Shown in pieces: positions 1 through 9,587 of a DNA stretch of 42,095 nucleotides; position 1 is the stretch's first letter, and each line of letters starts with the position of its first letter. The DNA comes from Schizochytrium sp. CCTCC M209059. Taxonomy: Eukaryota; Sar; Bigyra; Thraustochytrida; Thraustochytriidae. Under the pieces are notes generated by a model, which worked only from the letters and a program-made list of their open reading frames with translations, was not told the origin of the DNA and did not search any database. The DNA is taken from NCBI GenBank assembly GCA_000818945.1, contig KN805389.1:127687-169781 (forward strand), written 5' to 3'. Both the position numbers and the translations under genes were made by a program.

Positions 1-478
1 CGGCACTCTTGTGCCACTTACGCGCCTAGCGCCGAGAAGGGCAGAGGGAAAAAGCAGCGCCGCTGCCGCGAGCGCGAGCGCGAGCGCGAGCGCGAGAGCC
101 GCGAGCGCGAGCGCCGTTGGCCGCGACCACGGTGCGCGGGGCACGCGAGCTCCACCCGCGTTAGCCCTCGTCCGTGTCCGCGGCTTCGCCCGCGTTGGCT
201 CTCGTCCGCGGGACGAGCAAGGCAGGCAGCGAGGCCGGCAAGAGGTGGGGGGGGGCAGATAGAGCGGTCAACGGGAGAAAGGCTCTCGCGCCTCGAGCTG
301 CTGTGCGCGCACGGCACAGCACGTGCCCGTGGACGCACGTATTTGCGCGCGCGTGTGAGAGAGGGAGAGCAGGGAGAGCTCTCCTGGAGCTCGTTGCAAG
401 TGGCTGAGCGATTCGTTTGCAGCGGTCCGCGAGATCGAGAGCCCCCCGTTGCAAAACGGGCTACAGGATTAGAGGAGA
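1..478. other. 5' flank/leader of the p300/CBP gene
   Basis: This is GC-rich non-coding sequence upstream of the first gene. It contains a GCGAGC-type simple repeat around 66-113 and several short overlapping reading frames on both strands that look like composition artefacts. No recognisable gene, RNA or confident core promoter was seen. The p300/CBP start codon lies at 479. Confidence 0.5.
66..113. repeat. GCGAGC simple repeat
   Basis: An imperfect tandem array of the hexamer GCGAGC, visible directly. It lies about 370 bp upstream of the p300/CBP start codon. Similar GCGAGC/GCGAGCGG arrays recur near 30482 and 32261, so this is a repeated motif of the local intergenic DNA. Confidence 0.7.
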
Positions 479-3400
479 ATGAGCCACCAAGGCGGATACC
501 AGTCTGGTGGGCCTCCACCGCCTCCAGGACAGCATAATAATCAGCACTCGCAGCACCAGCGGGGCTCGGGCCAAGGCATGTATTCCGCACCTCCCTATCA
601 GCAACACCAACATCAGCAGCACCCGCAGCATCAACAGCAACAACATCAACAGCGTCAGTACGCGCCGCAAGGCTATGGTAATCAGCAGCACATGTCTTCA
701 GCGCCGCCGCCGCCGCCACCGCCGCCTCACCATCAGCAAAGGCAGAGTCAGCCGTCCTCGCAGCAGCAGCAGCACATGGGCCACATGCAGCACCAAAGAC
801 AACCGAGTGGCTATGGCGGCCATTCCAGCCAACATGCCCCGCAGCAGCAGCAACAGCAACAGCAGCCGCCTTCGAATCCGTGGCAAGACCCTCAACGCGA
901 CTATGAGATGCGTCGAGCTATGATTGCGCAGATCGTTCGGCTTTTGCAAAAGCGCAAGCCGGACGCGCCGCAGGAATGGATGCGTAAACTCCCGGATATG
1001 GCGCGAAGACTCGAGGACAAGCTCTACCGCTATGCCAAGAATGAAGAAGAATACAAGAATAAAGTCACGCTGAAGCAACGACTGCAGTACATTGCAATGC
1101 GCATGGCCGAGCAACGCCCTGCAAACGCTAGCAGCGGCGGCGGGCCCAGCGGTAGCGGCAGCAATGGATCCCATCCAATGGGTGGGGCCGGACCCGTGTA
1201 CCAAGGTGCGAATGGGAATCAAGCAGCTGCGTACCGGGGCCAGTCAAATGGCGGCGGCCCTCCTCCAACATCTTCCTCGCAGCAGGGCTCGCAGCCGCAA
1301 CATCAGCAATCTTCGCAAGGACGCCCCGCGCATGGCCCGCCACCGCCAGGGGGTCAACAAGGACAACGCATGTCGGGGTCTCATCCACCCTCGGTTTCGC
1401 AAGCGCAGCGGATTGCCTCTGGAGACCCAGCCTCAAATGGCGGTCCGTCTGGACAACAGCGCCCGCCCCAGGTAGCTGCCCGACAACCGCCGAATCGAGG
1501 CCCGCAGCAGGCGCAAGTGCTCCGACAACAGCAGCAGCGCCTTCTTCTGTTGCGGCATGCGTCAAAATGTAATGTGGAAGACCCCGACGTCTGCCAGCAT
1601 ACGCCGCACTGCAAGCAGATGAAAGCTCTCTGGAAACATATTGCCAAATGCAAGGATCGCTCGTGCCAGTACCCGCATTGCGTATCGTCGAGATACGTGC
1701 TTTCGCATTATCATCGCTGCGAAAACCCCAAATGTGAAGTTTGCCGTCCTGTTAAAGACGCAATTCAAAAGCAGCAAGCACAATCGCGGAGCCGAGGAGG
1801 TGGCCGAGGGGGTCCACCGCCGCCAAACGCTCCGGTACCGATGAATGGAGCGAACCGGATATATCCTGGCGCTCCCAATGCGCGCATGAACTCTGGTATG
1901 GGTTCGAACATGAGTCCGAACCTTTCTTCTGGTTACTCTCCACCGCCTCCTCCTCCCACGGCTCCTATGGGTATGGGCGGTGACATGAGCTCGGCAGATG
2001 CCTCGCAGCAGGCGCTTATTGAGAAGCTGGAGCGCGAGCGCCGCGCCGCTGAGGAAGCTGCGCGCGCTCAGACTCTCAAGGTCCGCCAGCTTGAAGAGCA
2101 AATGGCCGCGCTCCAGCGGCAAAAGTCGGCCGGATCGGACGATACGAATAAGTCCTCTGGCAAGCGTAAGTCGCCGCCCAAGCGTGCTACGACGAAAAAG
2201 GAGAAGTCGTCTTTGTCTCGTCAGAGTAGCAACGCAGCGACGCCGGCGCAAGCGGCTCAGCAGCATGCTGTGCAAAGTGCGCAGGCGACAAATTACACGC
2301 AGTCAAACAGCAGTGGAGGACCGATGCAGGTGCCCAAGCAAGAACCAGGCGCCAATTCGTCAGCCCCGCCCCACACGCAGCAGCACCAGGCGCCCTCGCA
2401 GCAGCCGCAGCAACAGCAACAGCCTCCACTGCCACAACATCAACAATCGCAACAACAGTATGCCCAACAACAGCCCCGCGGGCAATCCCATGCGCAAAAT
2501 GCGCGCCAACAGCCTCCTTCGTCACACCAGCAGGGCCAACCCACGGCGCCTTCAACCGCACCATCAGCTGGAAAAGCCGGACAAGGCGCACTCCCCTCGC
2601 AAGCGGTTCCGGGGCAAGGCCCTCGCCCGGGTTACCCTGGCGGCAGCTCGCAGTACGCAGCATCGCAACAGCAGCACCCGCAACAACAGCACCCGCAACC
2701 GCAGCATCCACGGCTTACGCCTCAACAAATCGCTATGCGCAGGCAACAGCAGCAGCAGCATCAACAGCAGGTACGAAACACCAATATGGGATTCAGCGGT
2801 GTTGTATCTCTGATCAACACGCTCCATCAGGACGAGATCAAGAGCCACATTGCGTCTCTTGTCCGCTTCAGCGCGCAGATTAAGCCGGTGGAGCTGCGTA
2901 CGAAGCTGACACCTCTTTTGCGCAAGCAAATGGATTTGCAGTTTGCATACATTTTTCTCAAGCCTGTGGATCCCGTGGCCATGGAGATTCCGGACTACTT
3001 TGACGTTGTCAAGCGTCCCATGGACCTTACCACGATCAAACGTCGCCTTGACTCTAATCACTACAAAACGATGAAGTCGTTCGCCGAGGACGTTCTACTC
3101 GTTTACGATAACGCGATTCTCTATAACCCAGAGACGCCCGATGGCTATGGCGTCAACGAGACTGCTCGCGAGTACGCGCAAATCTTTATTGACGACTACA
3201 ACAAGCTTCTTCTTAAGCTCAAGGACGACGAAGCGAAGAAGCGTAGCAACGCCGAGGCCTGCCGTCTTTGTGGTGGTCGCCAGTTCCTCTTTGAGCCGCC
3301 CGTGTACTATTGCCATTCGTGCAACCAGAAGATCCGACGCGGCGCTCACTATTATCCGTCCCCCGATGGGAAAATGTACTGGTGCGTCACCTGCTACGGA

Positions 3401-6400
3401 AACCTTCGTGGTCCAATCGAGCTCGAGGATGGAACGACTGTGGAGAAGACATCGCTCGAGAAGAAGAAGAACGCGGACGAATCCGAAGAGTCATGGGTAC
3501 AGTGCAACCAGTGCAATCGCTGGTATCATCAAATCTGTGCCATGTTTAATGGGCGGAACGAAGAGGCGAAACAGAGCCAATACTTTTGTCCCATGTGCAT
3601 TCTCCGTCATTTGGACAAAGCTCGTATCGATCGCATTCCCGAGAACATCTCGATGGCGAAAGGCAAGGGTTTCCGTGCCAAGGACCTGCCACGTACAAAA
3701 TTCAGTGACTACATTGAAGAACGTCTCGTGGGCCGTATCCTCGACGAGCGCAAACGTGAGGCCAAGAAGAAGCAGCTCAGACTGGGCGACATCCCTATTC
3801 CGGGTGAGCTCACTGTCCGTGTTGTACTGCACAAGGAGACGGAAGTGATGCCTCGGCAGAACCTCGAGCGCCTGTACAAGGACGAGCCTTTTAACTACCC
3901 CAAGTCTTTCCCCCACCGCGTCAAGTGTGTCCTGCTGTTTCAGTGCATTGATGGTGTGGACGTGCTTATCTTTGCGCTGTACACGCAGACGTACGGGTCT
4001 GACTGCCCGAAGCCGAATGCCCGCACGCTTTACATTGCGTATTTGGATTCTGTCTTTTACATGGAACCCCGCTTTTTGCGCACGCCCGTCTATCATGAGC
4101 TTCTTCTGGCGACTTTTGAATATGAGAAGAACCGCGGCATCACCAAGTCCTTCATTTGGGCCTGTCCTCCTATGGCGGGTGATGATTACATTCTTTACTG
4201 CCATCCGCGCGAGCAAAAGACCCAAAAGGTGGATATGCTGCGTACATGGTACTGGAAGCTTCTCGAGGATGCGCGCAAGCGCGGCATCGTGTGCTCTGTC
4301 GACAATCTTTTTGATGGGTACTTTCGCCGCATCTGTAACCCTTGCGGCGTGCCAAACTTTGAAGGCGATTACTGGCCCGGAGTCACAGAGCAGTACATTC
4401 TGGACCTTGAAAAGGAAAAGGTCGATCCCAAGGGTCTTGCGCCTCGCACGAAGCGGGCTAATGCGCGAAACAAGAACAGCAAGAAGAAGAACGCGAGCAA
4501 GAACAGCAAGAAGAATGCTGCGAAAAAGTCCAAAAAGGGACGTAATGCGAGCTCGAAAAAGTCAAAGTCGAAGACGAGCAAGACCAAGATGCGCACGCGT
4601 CCGAACGACCGCAAGAACTCGGCTGCAATCAAGGAGGAGCCTGCTGCCGAGGAGGAAGAGGAAGAGGAAGACGATCCTCTTTGGCCGCCTCCCGCTCCAG
4701 CAAAGTGGGTGGAGATCCCTCAACAGGACGCTCTCACTGCCAAAATCGGAGAGTACCTCAAGGCAACCAAGGAGGACTTTTTCGTTGTGCACATGCACCA
4801 TATATGCGCGCAGTGTGCGCTGAAAATTGATGAGCCGGACATGCTTTACTGGATTCCGGCGCGCTACAAGGAGGGCATGGGTAATCTCGACGTGCTCAAG
4901 AAGCGCTATGCGCCGCCGTACGCGCTCTGTGATACCTGCTATCGCGAGGCGTACCGAGCGGAGCACAACAAGGACCCTACGCCAACATTGCCTCCAACTA
5001 TTGACGAGATGGCCGCTCGGAAGTCTTCCGGAAAGGATGATAAGCCCGCTGAAGCAGCGTCGTCAAAGGCACTGACATCTGGGCCCGTGAAACGCAAGGG
5101 CCCAGATGGAGACGATGATTCTGCAGAAAAGACGAACTCGTCCGAGGCCAGTAAGGTCAAGACCGAGCAAGACAAGGCTGAAGAGCCCGTCACAAAACGG
5201 CGCAAAGACGAGACAGGCAACGCGGTGCCATCTGCCTCGGCACCTCCGACTACCGCAACAAGCGCTGCCGCCCCAGCGTCTACTTCTGAAGTGAAGGCAG
5301 AGGCTCCCGCAGCAGCTACGGGCACGAGCGCACCATCCGCTCCTGCCGTGGTTGCTGAAACCAAGGCTGAAGAGAACGCTGCATCTTCTTCTTCTTCTTC
5401 TTCAGTTGCGCCGAGCGCAGCATCGGCCGATGCGGCCAAGGCAGATGCTTCCGAGGACGCGGGTGTATCTGCTGCGCCCAAGGATGGAGAAGGTGCGATG
5501 GAGGTTGAATCATCTGCTGGAAAATCGGCAACGGTCGATGGAGCACCCATGCCTGCAAACGGGGCGGAAGCCTCGAAGGCGGACGATGCGCCCAAAGTAG
5601 CCTCGGGAACGGACGATGCATCTGCGGCTGCTGCGACTTCGGAAGCCAAGGTCGATGGTGAAGAAGGCGCACCTGATGCCACGAAAGAGCCTGTCAAAGA
5701 TGCCTCTGCGACCAAGGATGAGCAAAAAGAGGATGCAGCCAAGGCAGAGGAAGCTAGCAGCAAGGTTGAAGAGGGCGAGCAGGCCAAGGATGGCGCGGCT
5801 GCGGATCCGGCTGCGGATCCGGCAACGAAGAGCACAGTGGAAACAAAGTCCGGGCCCGATGACAAGGACGGTACCTCTGACGAATCCGCGGGATCCAAGG
5901 AGGACGTCGCAACGGAAACTAAGAGCAAAGAAGCAGAGTCCGCGACTGCGGAAACGCCGACTACAGAGAACAAGAAGGATGTTGTTGAAGAGACTGCGGC
6001 AAAGGAGAAAGAAGAGAAATCAGCCGAAAAGGAGGAAGAAAAGAAGGCCGACAGCGCTGCCTTTGCGGGAGCTGATAAGTCTTCTTCCGATGACGCCGTG
6101 GCAAGCGCCGAGGCTAAATCGAACGAAAGCGCATCAGACGAGCCAGCCGAGAAGGAAGCAAAGACGCAAGACGAGCCAGCCGAGAGCAAGGATACGGCGC
6201 CTGGCCCCGACGCAGAAACCTCCAGCGAGGCCAAAGCAGAGACCGAAGATGAGAAGAAAACGAAGAAGACGAGCGAGACGGACGAAAGTACTGCCGCGGA
6301 GGGAAGTGAGCCTGCGACAGAGACCCCTTCGAAGGCAGTGACGCCAAAGAGGGCGTCGACGGCGAGCGAGAGTGGCAGCTCGAAAAAGGGTGGAGCGAAG

Positions 6401-8341
6401 GGCGGCAAGGCAGAGGTCAAGGCGGAGCCTCAAGGCGTGGCGACGCGGCGTAGTCGGCGTCAGCAGCTTCGCAAGAGCAACGCGGCTGCCATGGAGGTCG
6501 ACGAGGCTTCATCCGCTACCGCGAATGCGTCCGAGGAAGGTGAGGCGAAAAAGTCCAAGTCTGCTAGTTCGGTCGGAAACGATGCAGCAAAGGATGCCGA
6601 TGCCGACGCCGATAAGAAGGACGCTGCGAATGAGGACGCTGAGAATGAGGACGGCGGTTCCGAGGACAAGTCGAAGAAATCCAAGAAGCGGACTCCAGCG
6701 CGGCGAGGAAGCAAGAGGGCCTCGAATGCTTCGGATGCCGAGACCAAGGCCAAAAAGGACGAAGAAAAGCAGGCCGAATCGGGCGGTGATGGAGATGCCG
6801 AGACAAAGGCTGATGAAGGCGAGGCTGAATCTCAAGAGGCCACGCAGAAGTCGGACAAGGCAAAGGATGCAGACGCGAAAGCCAAAGACGAGGATGCAGG
6901 CGATGAGTCTAAGACGGACGGCCAAGACAAGGAGGACGCCTCCGCTGAGGCCAAGGCGGACGCCTCCGCTGACGCAGATGCGGAGATGAAGGACGCGGAT
7001 AAAACTAACAAGAAGGAAGATGCCTCTGTCGGAGAAGACAAGAAAACCGAAACTGAGGTGACGGCGACGATTGAAGAGAAGAAAGATGACGATAAGAAGA
7101 GCGCAGACCAAGGCGAAGTGGACAAGGCGGACGCGGATGTTCAAATGGAAGATGCGGATGCCAAGTCGAAAGAAGACAAGAGCGCTGGCGAGGCCAAAAA
7201 TGTCAGCGAAGATGCGCCGCCGCCCCCGCCGCCTCCGCCTCCGCCCTCTGACTCAAATGCTGCGGAAACTGCCGTCATTAAGGCTGAGCCCGGGGCAGCG
7301 GACGACGAGGGCAAGGAGGAGGAAGACAAAACCACGCACACTCTCGAGGAGGAGGACCGTATTTTGCCGCCCAACCAGGAGGCCAAGCCGCAAAATCCTT
7401 GGGTCATCCGGCCTTGTGCGCTAGAGGAGATGGAACTCAAGCGCGCATACATTGCCAAGGAGACATCTGACCCAGATCCGCTTATGGACAACCAGTTCTT
7501 TGACACTCGACAGCAGTTTCTGTCGCTCTGCCAAGGTAACCACTACCAGTTCGACCAGCTGCGGCGCGCCAAGCACAGCAGCATGATGGTTTTGTACCAC
7601 CTGCACAACCCCGACGAACCTGGGTTTGTCACGACCTGCAACACTTGCTCTCAGGAGATCAAGGATGACTCATGGTACAAGTGCACGGTGTGCGAAGACT
7701 TTGACTCTTGTAATAAGTGCCATACGACGCGACCTCACCCTCACAAGATGAAGAAGATGGAACAGAAGCGCTCCGCAGTCGACCGCAAAAAGGAGAGGAA
7801 CCGGGAAAAGAACATTCGTCTGCACATGGAACTTTTGGTGCATGCTTCGGGGTGCACGCAGGACCCGTGCCAACATCACCCGAACTGCGCCAAGATGAAG
7901 GCGCTCCTCGAGCATGGCAAAACCTGCAAAGTCCGTCTTCAGGGCAAGTGCGTCAGCTGCCGTCGTGTGTGGGTCCTCGTGCAGATCCACGCTCGAAAAT
8001 GCCGCGTTCCTCTGGGTCGGTGCCCTGTGCCGCGTTGCTCGGAGATCCGCAAGCATATTCGCCGTGCACAGGCTGCCATGTCGGATCGCCGCATCAAGGC
8101 ACAGGCCAATCGAATGGCAAACGAACGCGAAGCACCGGGACCGAATGGAGGAGGTCCGATGCAAGGCAACTATCCTGCGCACCAGGGCGTTCATCCCCAG
8201 CACGGGGCCCATCCTGGCTACGGGCCCTATGGTGGCGCCAACCCTCTCGATCAGCAGCAACAGCAGCAGCAACAGCAACGCCGACCAGGCATGGGCAAGC
8301 CGTCATCCCGTCAAGGCAAGGGAGAGGTGTCAAGGCGCTGA
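479..8341 (+). CDS. p300/CBP-family histone acetyltransferase
   Basis: A 2,620-residue nuclear transcriptional coactivator and lysine acetyltransferase using acetyl-CoA. Domains in order: Gln/Pro-rich N-terminus; KIX (about 141-213); TAZ1 zinc finger (355-428); bromodomain (811-912, acetyl-lysine Asn883); RING/PHD cysteine cluster (925-1047); KAT11 catalytic domain from about 1070, with IWACPP (Trp1227) and WYWKLLED (Tyr1258) matching the essential Trp and Tyr of human p300; a Lys/Asn-rich loop (about 1330-1375) resembling the p300 autoinhibitory loop; a plant-type zinc finger (about 1440-1490); a roughly 765-residue acidic low-complexity insert (about 1520-2285); the end of the catalytic domain (FFDTRQQFLSLCQGNHYQFD); ZZ finger (2375-2428); TAZ2 (2448-2532); Gln-rich tail. 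The frame is intact without introns. Family identity is certain from many independent motifs. The insert, the domain order and the SUMO-type ψKxE motifs are unusual. Confidence 0.97.
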   Translation: MSHQGGYQSGGPPPPPGQHNNQHSQHQRGSGQGMYSAPPYQQHQHQQHPQHQQQQHQQRQYAPQGYGNQQHMSSAPPPPPPPPHHQQRQSQPSSQQQQHMGHMQHQRQPSGYGGHSSQHAPQQQQQQQQPPSNPWQDPQRDYEMRRAMIAQIVRLLQKRKPDAPQEWMRKLPDMARRLEDKLYRYAKNEEEYKNKVTLKQRLQYIAMRMAEQRPANASSGGGPSGSGSNGSHPMGGAGPVYQGANGNQAAAYRGQSNGGGPPPTSSSQQGSQPQHQQSSQGRPAHGPPPPGGQQGQRMSGSHPPSVSQAQRIASGDPASNGGPSGQQRPPQVAARQPPNRGPQQAQVLRQQQQRLLLLRHASKCNVEDPDVCQHTPHCKQMKALWKHIAKCKDRSCQYPHCVSSRYVLSHYHRCENPKCEVCRPVKDAIQKQQAQSRSRGGGRGGPPPPNAPVPMNGANRIYPGAPNARMNSGMGSNMSPNLSSGYSPPPPPPTAPMGMGGDMSSADASQQALIEKLERERRAAEEAARAQTLKVRQLEEQMAALQRQKSAGSDDTNKSSGKRKSPPKRATTKKEKSSLSRQSSNAATPAQAAQQHAVQSAQATNYTQSNSSGGPMQVPKQEPGANSSAPPHTQQHQAPSQQPQQQQQPPLPQHQQSQQQYAQQQPRGQSHAQNARQQPPSSHQQGQPTAPSTAPSAGKAGQGALPSQAVPGQGPRPGYPGGSSQYAASQQQHPQQQHPQPQHPRLTPQQIAMRRQQQQQHQQQVRNTNMGFSGVVSLINTLHQDEIKSHIASLVRFSAQIKPVELRTKLTPLLRKQMDLQFAYIFLKPVDPVAMEIPDYFDVVKRPMDLTTIKRRLDSNHYKTMKSFAEDVLLVYDNAILYNPETPDGYGVNETAREYAQIFIDDYNKLLLKLKDDEAKKRSNAEACRLCGGRQFLFEPPVYYCHSCNQKIRRGAHYYPSPDGKMYWCVTCYGNLRGPIELEDGTTVEKTSLEKKKNADESEESWVQCNQCNRWYHQICAMFNGRNEEAKQSQYFCPMCILRHLDKARIDRIPENISMAKGKGFRAKDLPRTKFSDYIEERLVGRILDERKREAKKKQLRLGDIPIPGELTVRVVLHKETEVMPRQNLERLYKDEPFNYPKSFPHRVKCVLLFQCIDGVDVLIFALYTQTYGSDCPKPNARTLYIAYLDSVFYMEPRFLRTPVYHELLLATFEYEKNRGITKSFIWACPPMAGDDYILYCHPREQKTQKVDMLRTWYWKLLEDARKRGIVCSVDNLFDGYFRRICNPCGVPNFEGDYWPGVTEQYILDLEKEKVDPKGLAPRTKRANARNKNSKKKNASKNSKKNAAKKSKKGRNASSKKSKSKTSKTKMRTRPNDRKNSAAIKEEPAAEEEEEEEDDPLWPPPAPAKWVEIPQQDALTAKIGEYLKATKEDFFVVHMHHICAQCALKIDEPDMLYWIPARYKEGMGNLDVLKKRYAPPYALCDTCYREAYRAEHNKDPTPTLPPTIDEMAARKSSGKDDKPAEAASSKALTSGPVKRKGPDGDDDSAEKTNSSEASKVKTEQDKAEEPVTKRRKDETGNAVPSASAPPTTATSAAAPASTSEVKAEAPAAATGTSAPSAPAVVAETKAEENAASSSSSSSVAPSAASADAAKADASEDAGVSAAPKDGEGAMEVESSAGKSATVDGAPMPANGAEASKADDAPKVASGTDDASAAAATSEAKVDGEEGAPDATKEPVKDASATKDEQKEDAAKAEEASSKVEEGEQAKDGAAADPAADPATKSTVETKSGPDDKDGTSDESAGSKEDVATETKSKEAESATAETPTTENKKDVVEETAAKEKEEKSAEKEEEKKADSAAFAGADKSSSDDAVASAEAKSNESASDEPAEKEAKTQDEPAESKDTAPGPDAETSSEAKAETEDEKKTKKTSETDESTAAEGSEPATETPSKAVTPKRASTASESGSSKKGGAKGGKAEVKAEPQGVATRRSRRQQLRKSNAAAMEVDEASSATANASEEGEAKKSKSASSVGNDAAKDADADADKKDAANEDAENEDGGSEDKSKKSKKRTPARRGSKRASNASDAETKAKKDEEKQAESGGDGDAETKADEGEAESQEATQKSDKAKDADAKAKDEDAGDESKTDGQDKEDASAEAKADASADADAEMKDADKTNKKEDASVGEDKKTETEVTATIEEKKDDDKKSADQGEVDKADADVQMEDADAKSKEDKSAGEAKNVSEDAPPPPPPPPPPSDSNAAETAVIKAEPGAADDEGKEEEDKTTHTLEEEDRILPPNQEAKPQNPWVIRPCALEEMELKRAYIAKETSDPDPLMDNQFFDTRQQFLSLCQGNHYQFDQLRRAKHSSMMVLYHLHNPDEPGFVTTCNTCSQEIKDDSWYKCTVCEDFDSCNKCHTTRPHPHKMKKMEQKRSAVDRKKERNREKNIRLHMELLVHASGCTQDPCQHHPNCAKMKALLEHGKTCKVRLQGKCVSCRRVWVLVQIHARKCRVPLGRCPVPRCSEIRKHIRRAQAAMSDRRIKAQANRMANEREAPGPNGGGPMQGNYPAHQGVHPQHGAHPGYGPYGGANPLDQQQQQQQQQRRPGMGKPSSRQGKGEVSRR
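5041..7330 (+). other. Low-complexity acidic insert within the HAT domain
   Basis: This internal part of the p300/CBP frame encodes about 765 residues made almost only of Ala, Lys, Glu, Asp and Ser, ending in a run of about ten prolines (near 7216-7246). It separates the in-HAT zinc finger from the conserved segment that starts near PQNPWVIRP. The reading frame stays open throughout, so it is translated unless spliced out. No clear GT-AG intron pair was needed or identified. It is probably disordered. Confidence 0.85.
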
Positions 8342-8900
8342 GACTGTTTAAGGACTAAGTGGGACGTTAGGTTGTTGGCGCAGGACGGCAGGCACACGGT
8401 CTGTAATTTTCTATCATCTGACAGATTTTGAAGCAAAACGCACAAGGGCGACCAAAATAATGACAACCCTTTTTTTCCGCGCTTGAATAAAAAAACATGA
8501 ATTGACTTTTTGTGCAAAGTAGATCTCGAATTGCTACTACTACTACGAACGTTGGTCTATCTTGGTCTTACTTCGTACCATGGGTATTCCTCCTTTTGAA
8601 AATTTCTTCACTCGAGACATGCGCGTGCTGTGTGTTGTGAGCGGAAAATTTGTCCTTCGTGGGATGCTGTCATTTGGTAAGAGTGACCCTTTCCGCGCAA
8701 AGCAAATAAAAAAGTACACTATTTTTGCGATGTAACCCGCCCCGTGCCTGTCGTGTCACAAGAGCATCACATCGGGCGCGGGTGACCCAATGTAAGACTG
8801 CCCTGGCTAGCAGTTAGGACCTTTACACAAGAAGTCAGTTTCTTGACGGTTTTCTTCGGAGTTCTTTCGCGCAAAGTAAACTTAACTTGACTTTTAAGAT
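8342..8900. other. Convergent intergenic region (3' ends)
   Basis: 559 bp between the stop codons of the p300/CBP gene (+) and the Tim17-like gene (-). It holds an AATAAA-like signal at about 8485-8490, a possible polyadenylation signal for the p300/CBP mRNA, and another near 8704. No gene was recognised. Confidence 0.5.
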
Positions 8901-9587
8901 TTATGGGCCTGATGCTTGGCTCCCTTTCCCCTCCGAGGGAGTCTCTTTGCACGTCACACCGCGCGCGTATTGGGCGCGAATTTCCTCGCCGCGTTGCTTC
9001 CGCCATGTGTGAAAGGCGTCATTTACATAATAGCCGCCAACAGCGATCGCTCCAAGAAAAAGAGCCCCGCCCGGAATACGAGTTGGAGACCCAAAGAGGC
9101 CAACAATAGCCGAACCCGTGAAAGCGCCTACTGCGCCGTATTGAAGTGGGTCATCGATTCCTTGCGGTCGCACCAGATTGACGCTCTCCAAGAGCGAAAA
9201 ATATAACAAGCCGCCAAAAGAAAAGTTCAAGCCCATATTGAGAGCGTACCTTCGCATCGGGACGTGGTGCTTGAAGCTAAGAAGCATGCCGCAGGCAGCA
9301 CCGACACCTCCTGTAGCCAAAGTCCGGCCCAGGACGCGAGTCGCTGCTTCCTGCTTGTCCATGTTGTTCCAAAGCGCGGCGACGTTGGCCGCTTTCTCGG
9401 CGGGGCTGGGGACTGCTCCATTCTCATCGCGCGCTGGCGGCGCTGCAGGCGTCATGAAAAGGTCGACGACACGTTGTGCTGCTTCGGGCATGTCTGTTCT
9501 GCGCGCCTCGAGCCACGTGGGCCACTTCGGCGTCGGCGTCTGGGCGCGGCGCTCCTCCGCGTTGTCGGGGTCCTCCATCCCGCCCAT
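8901..9587 (-). CDS. Tim17/Tim22/Tim23-like small membrane protein
   Basis: 228 residues. The N-terminal third (1-80) is hydrophilic. The rest holds four Gly/Ala-rich hydrophobic segments (about 86-100, 106-127, 142-158 and 165-182) separated by short basic loops. The segment MGLNFSFGGLLYF followed by a charged loop and a GAVGAFTGSAIVG helix resembles the Tim17/22/23 fold of inner-membrane translocases and of relatives such as TIMMDC1 and complex I B14.7. If so, it would sit in the mitochondrial inner membrane in protein import or complex I assembly. The match is by fold pattern only, and the exact subfamily cannot be told. Start chosen at the first ATG; a second ATG follows three codons later. 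The 5' leader carries a (GAA)n tract. Confidence 0.55.
   Translation of the reverse strand: MGGMEDPDNAEERRAQTPTPKWPTWLEARRTDMPEAAQRVVDLFMTPAAPPARDENGAVPSPAEKAANVAALWNNMDKQEAATRVLGRTLATGGVGAACGMLLSFKHHVPMRRYALNMGLNFSFGGLLYFSLLESVNLVRPQGIDDPLQYGAVGAFTGSAIVGLFGSPTRIPGGALFLGAIAVGGYYVNDAFHTWRKQRGEEIRAQYARGVTCKETPSEGKGSQASGP

Noticed and set aside
4939..6420. A 493-codon Ser/Ala-rich open frame on the minus strand inside the p300/CBP gene
   Set aside because: It is antisense to the low-complexity insert. Repeated GCX/GAX/AAG codons on one strand leave the other free of stops, and there is no family similarity.
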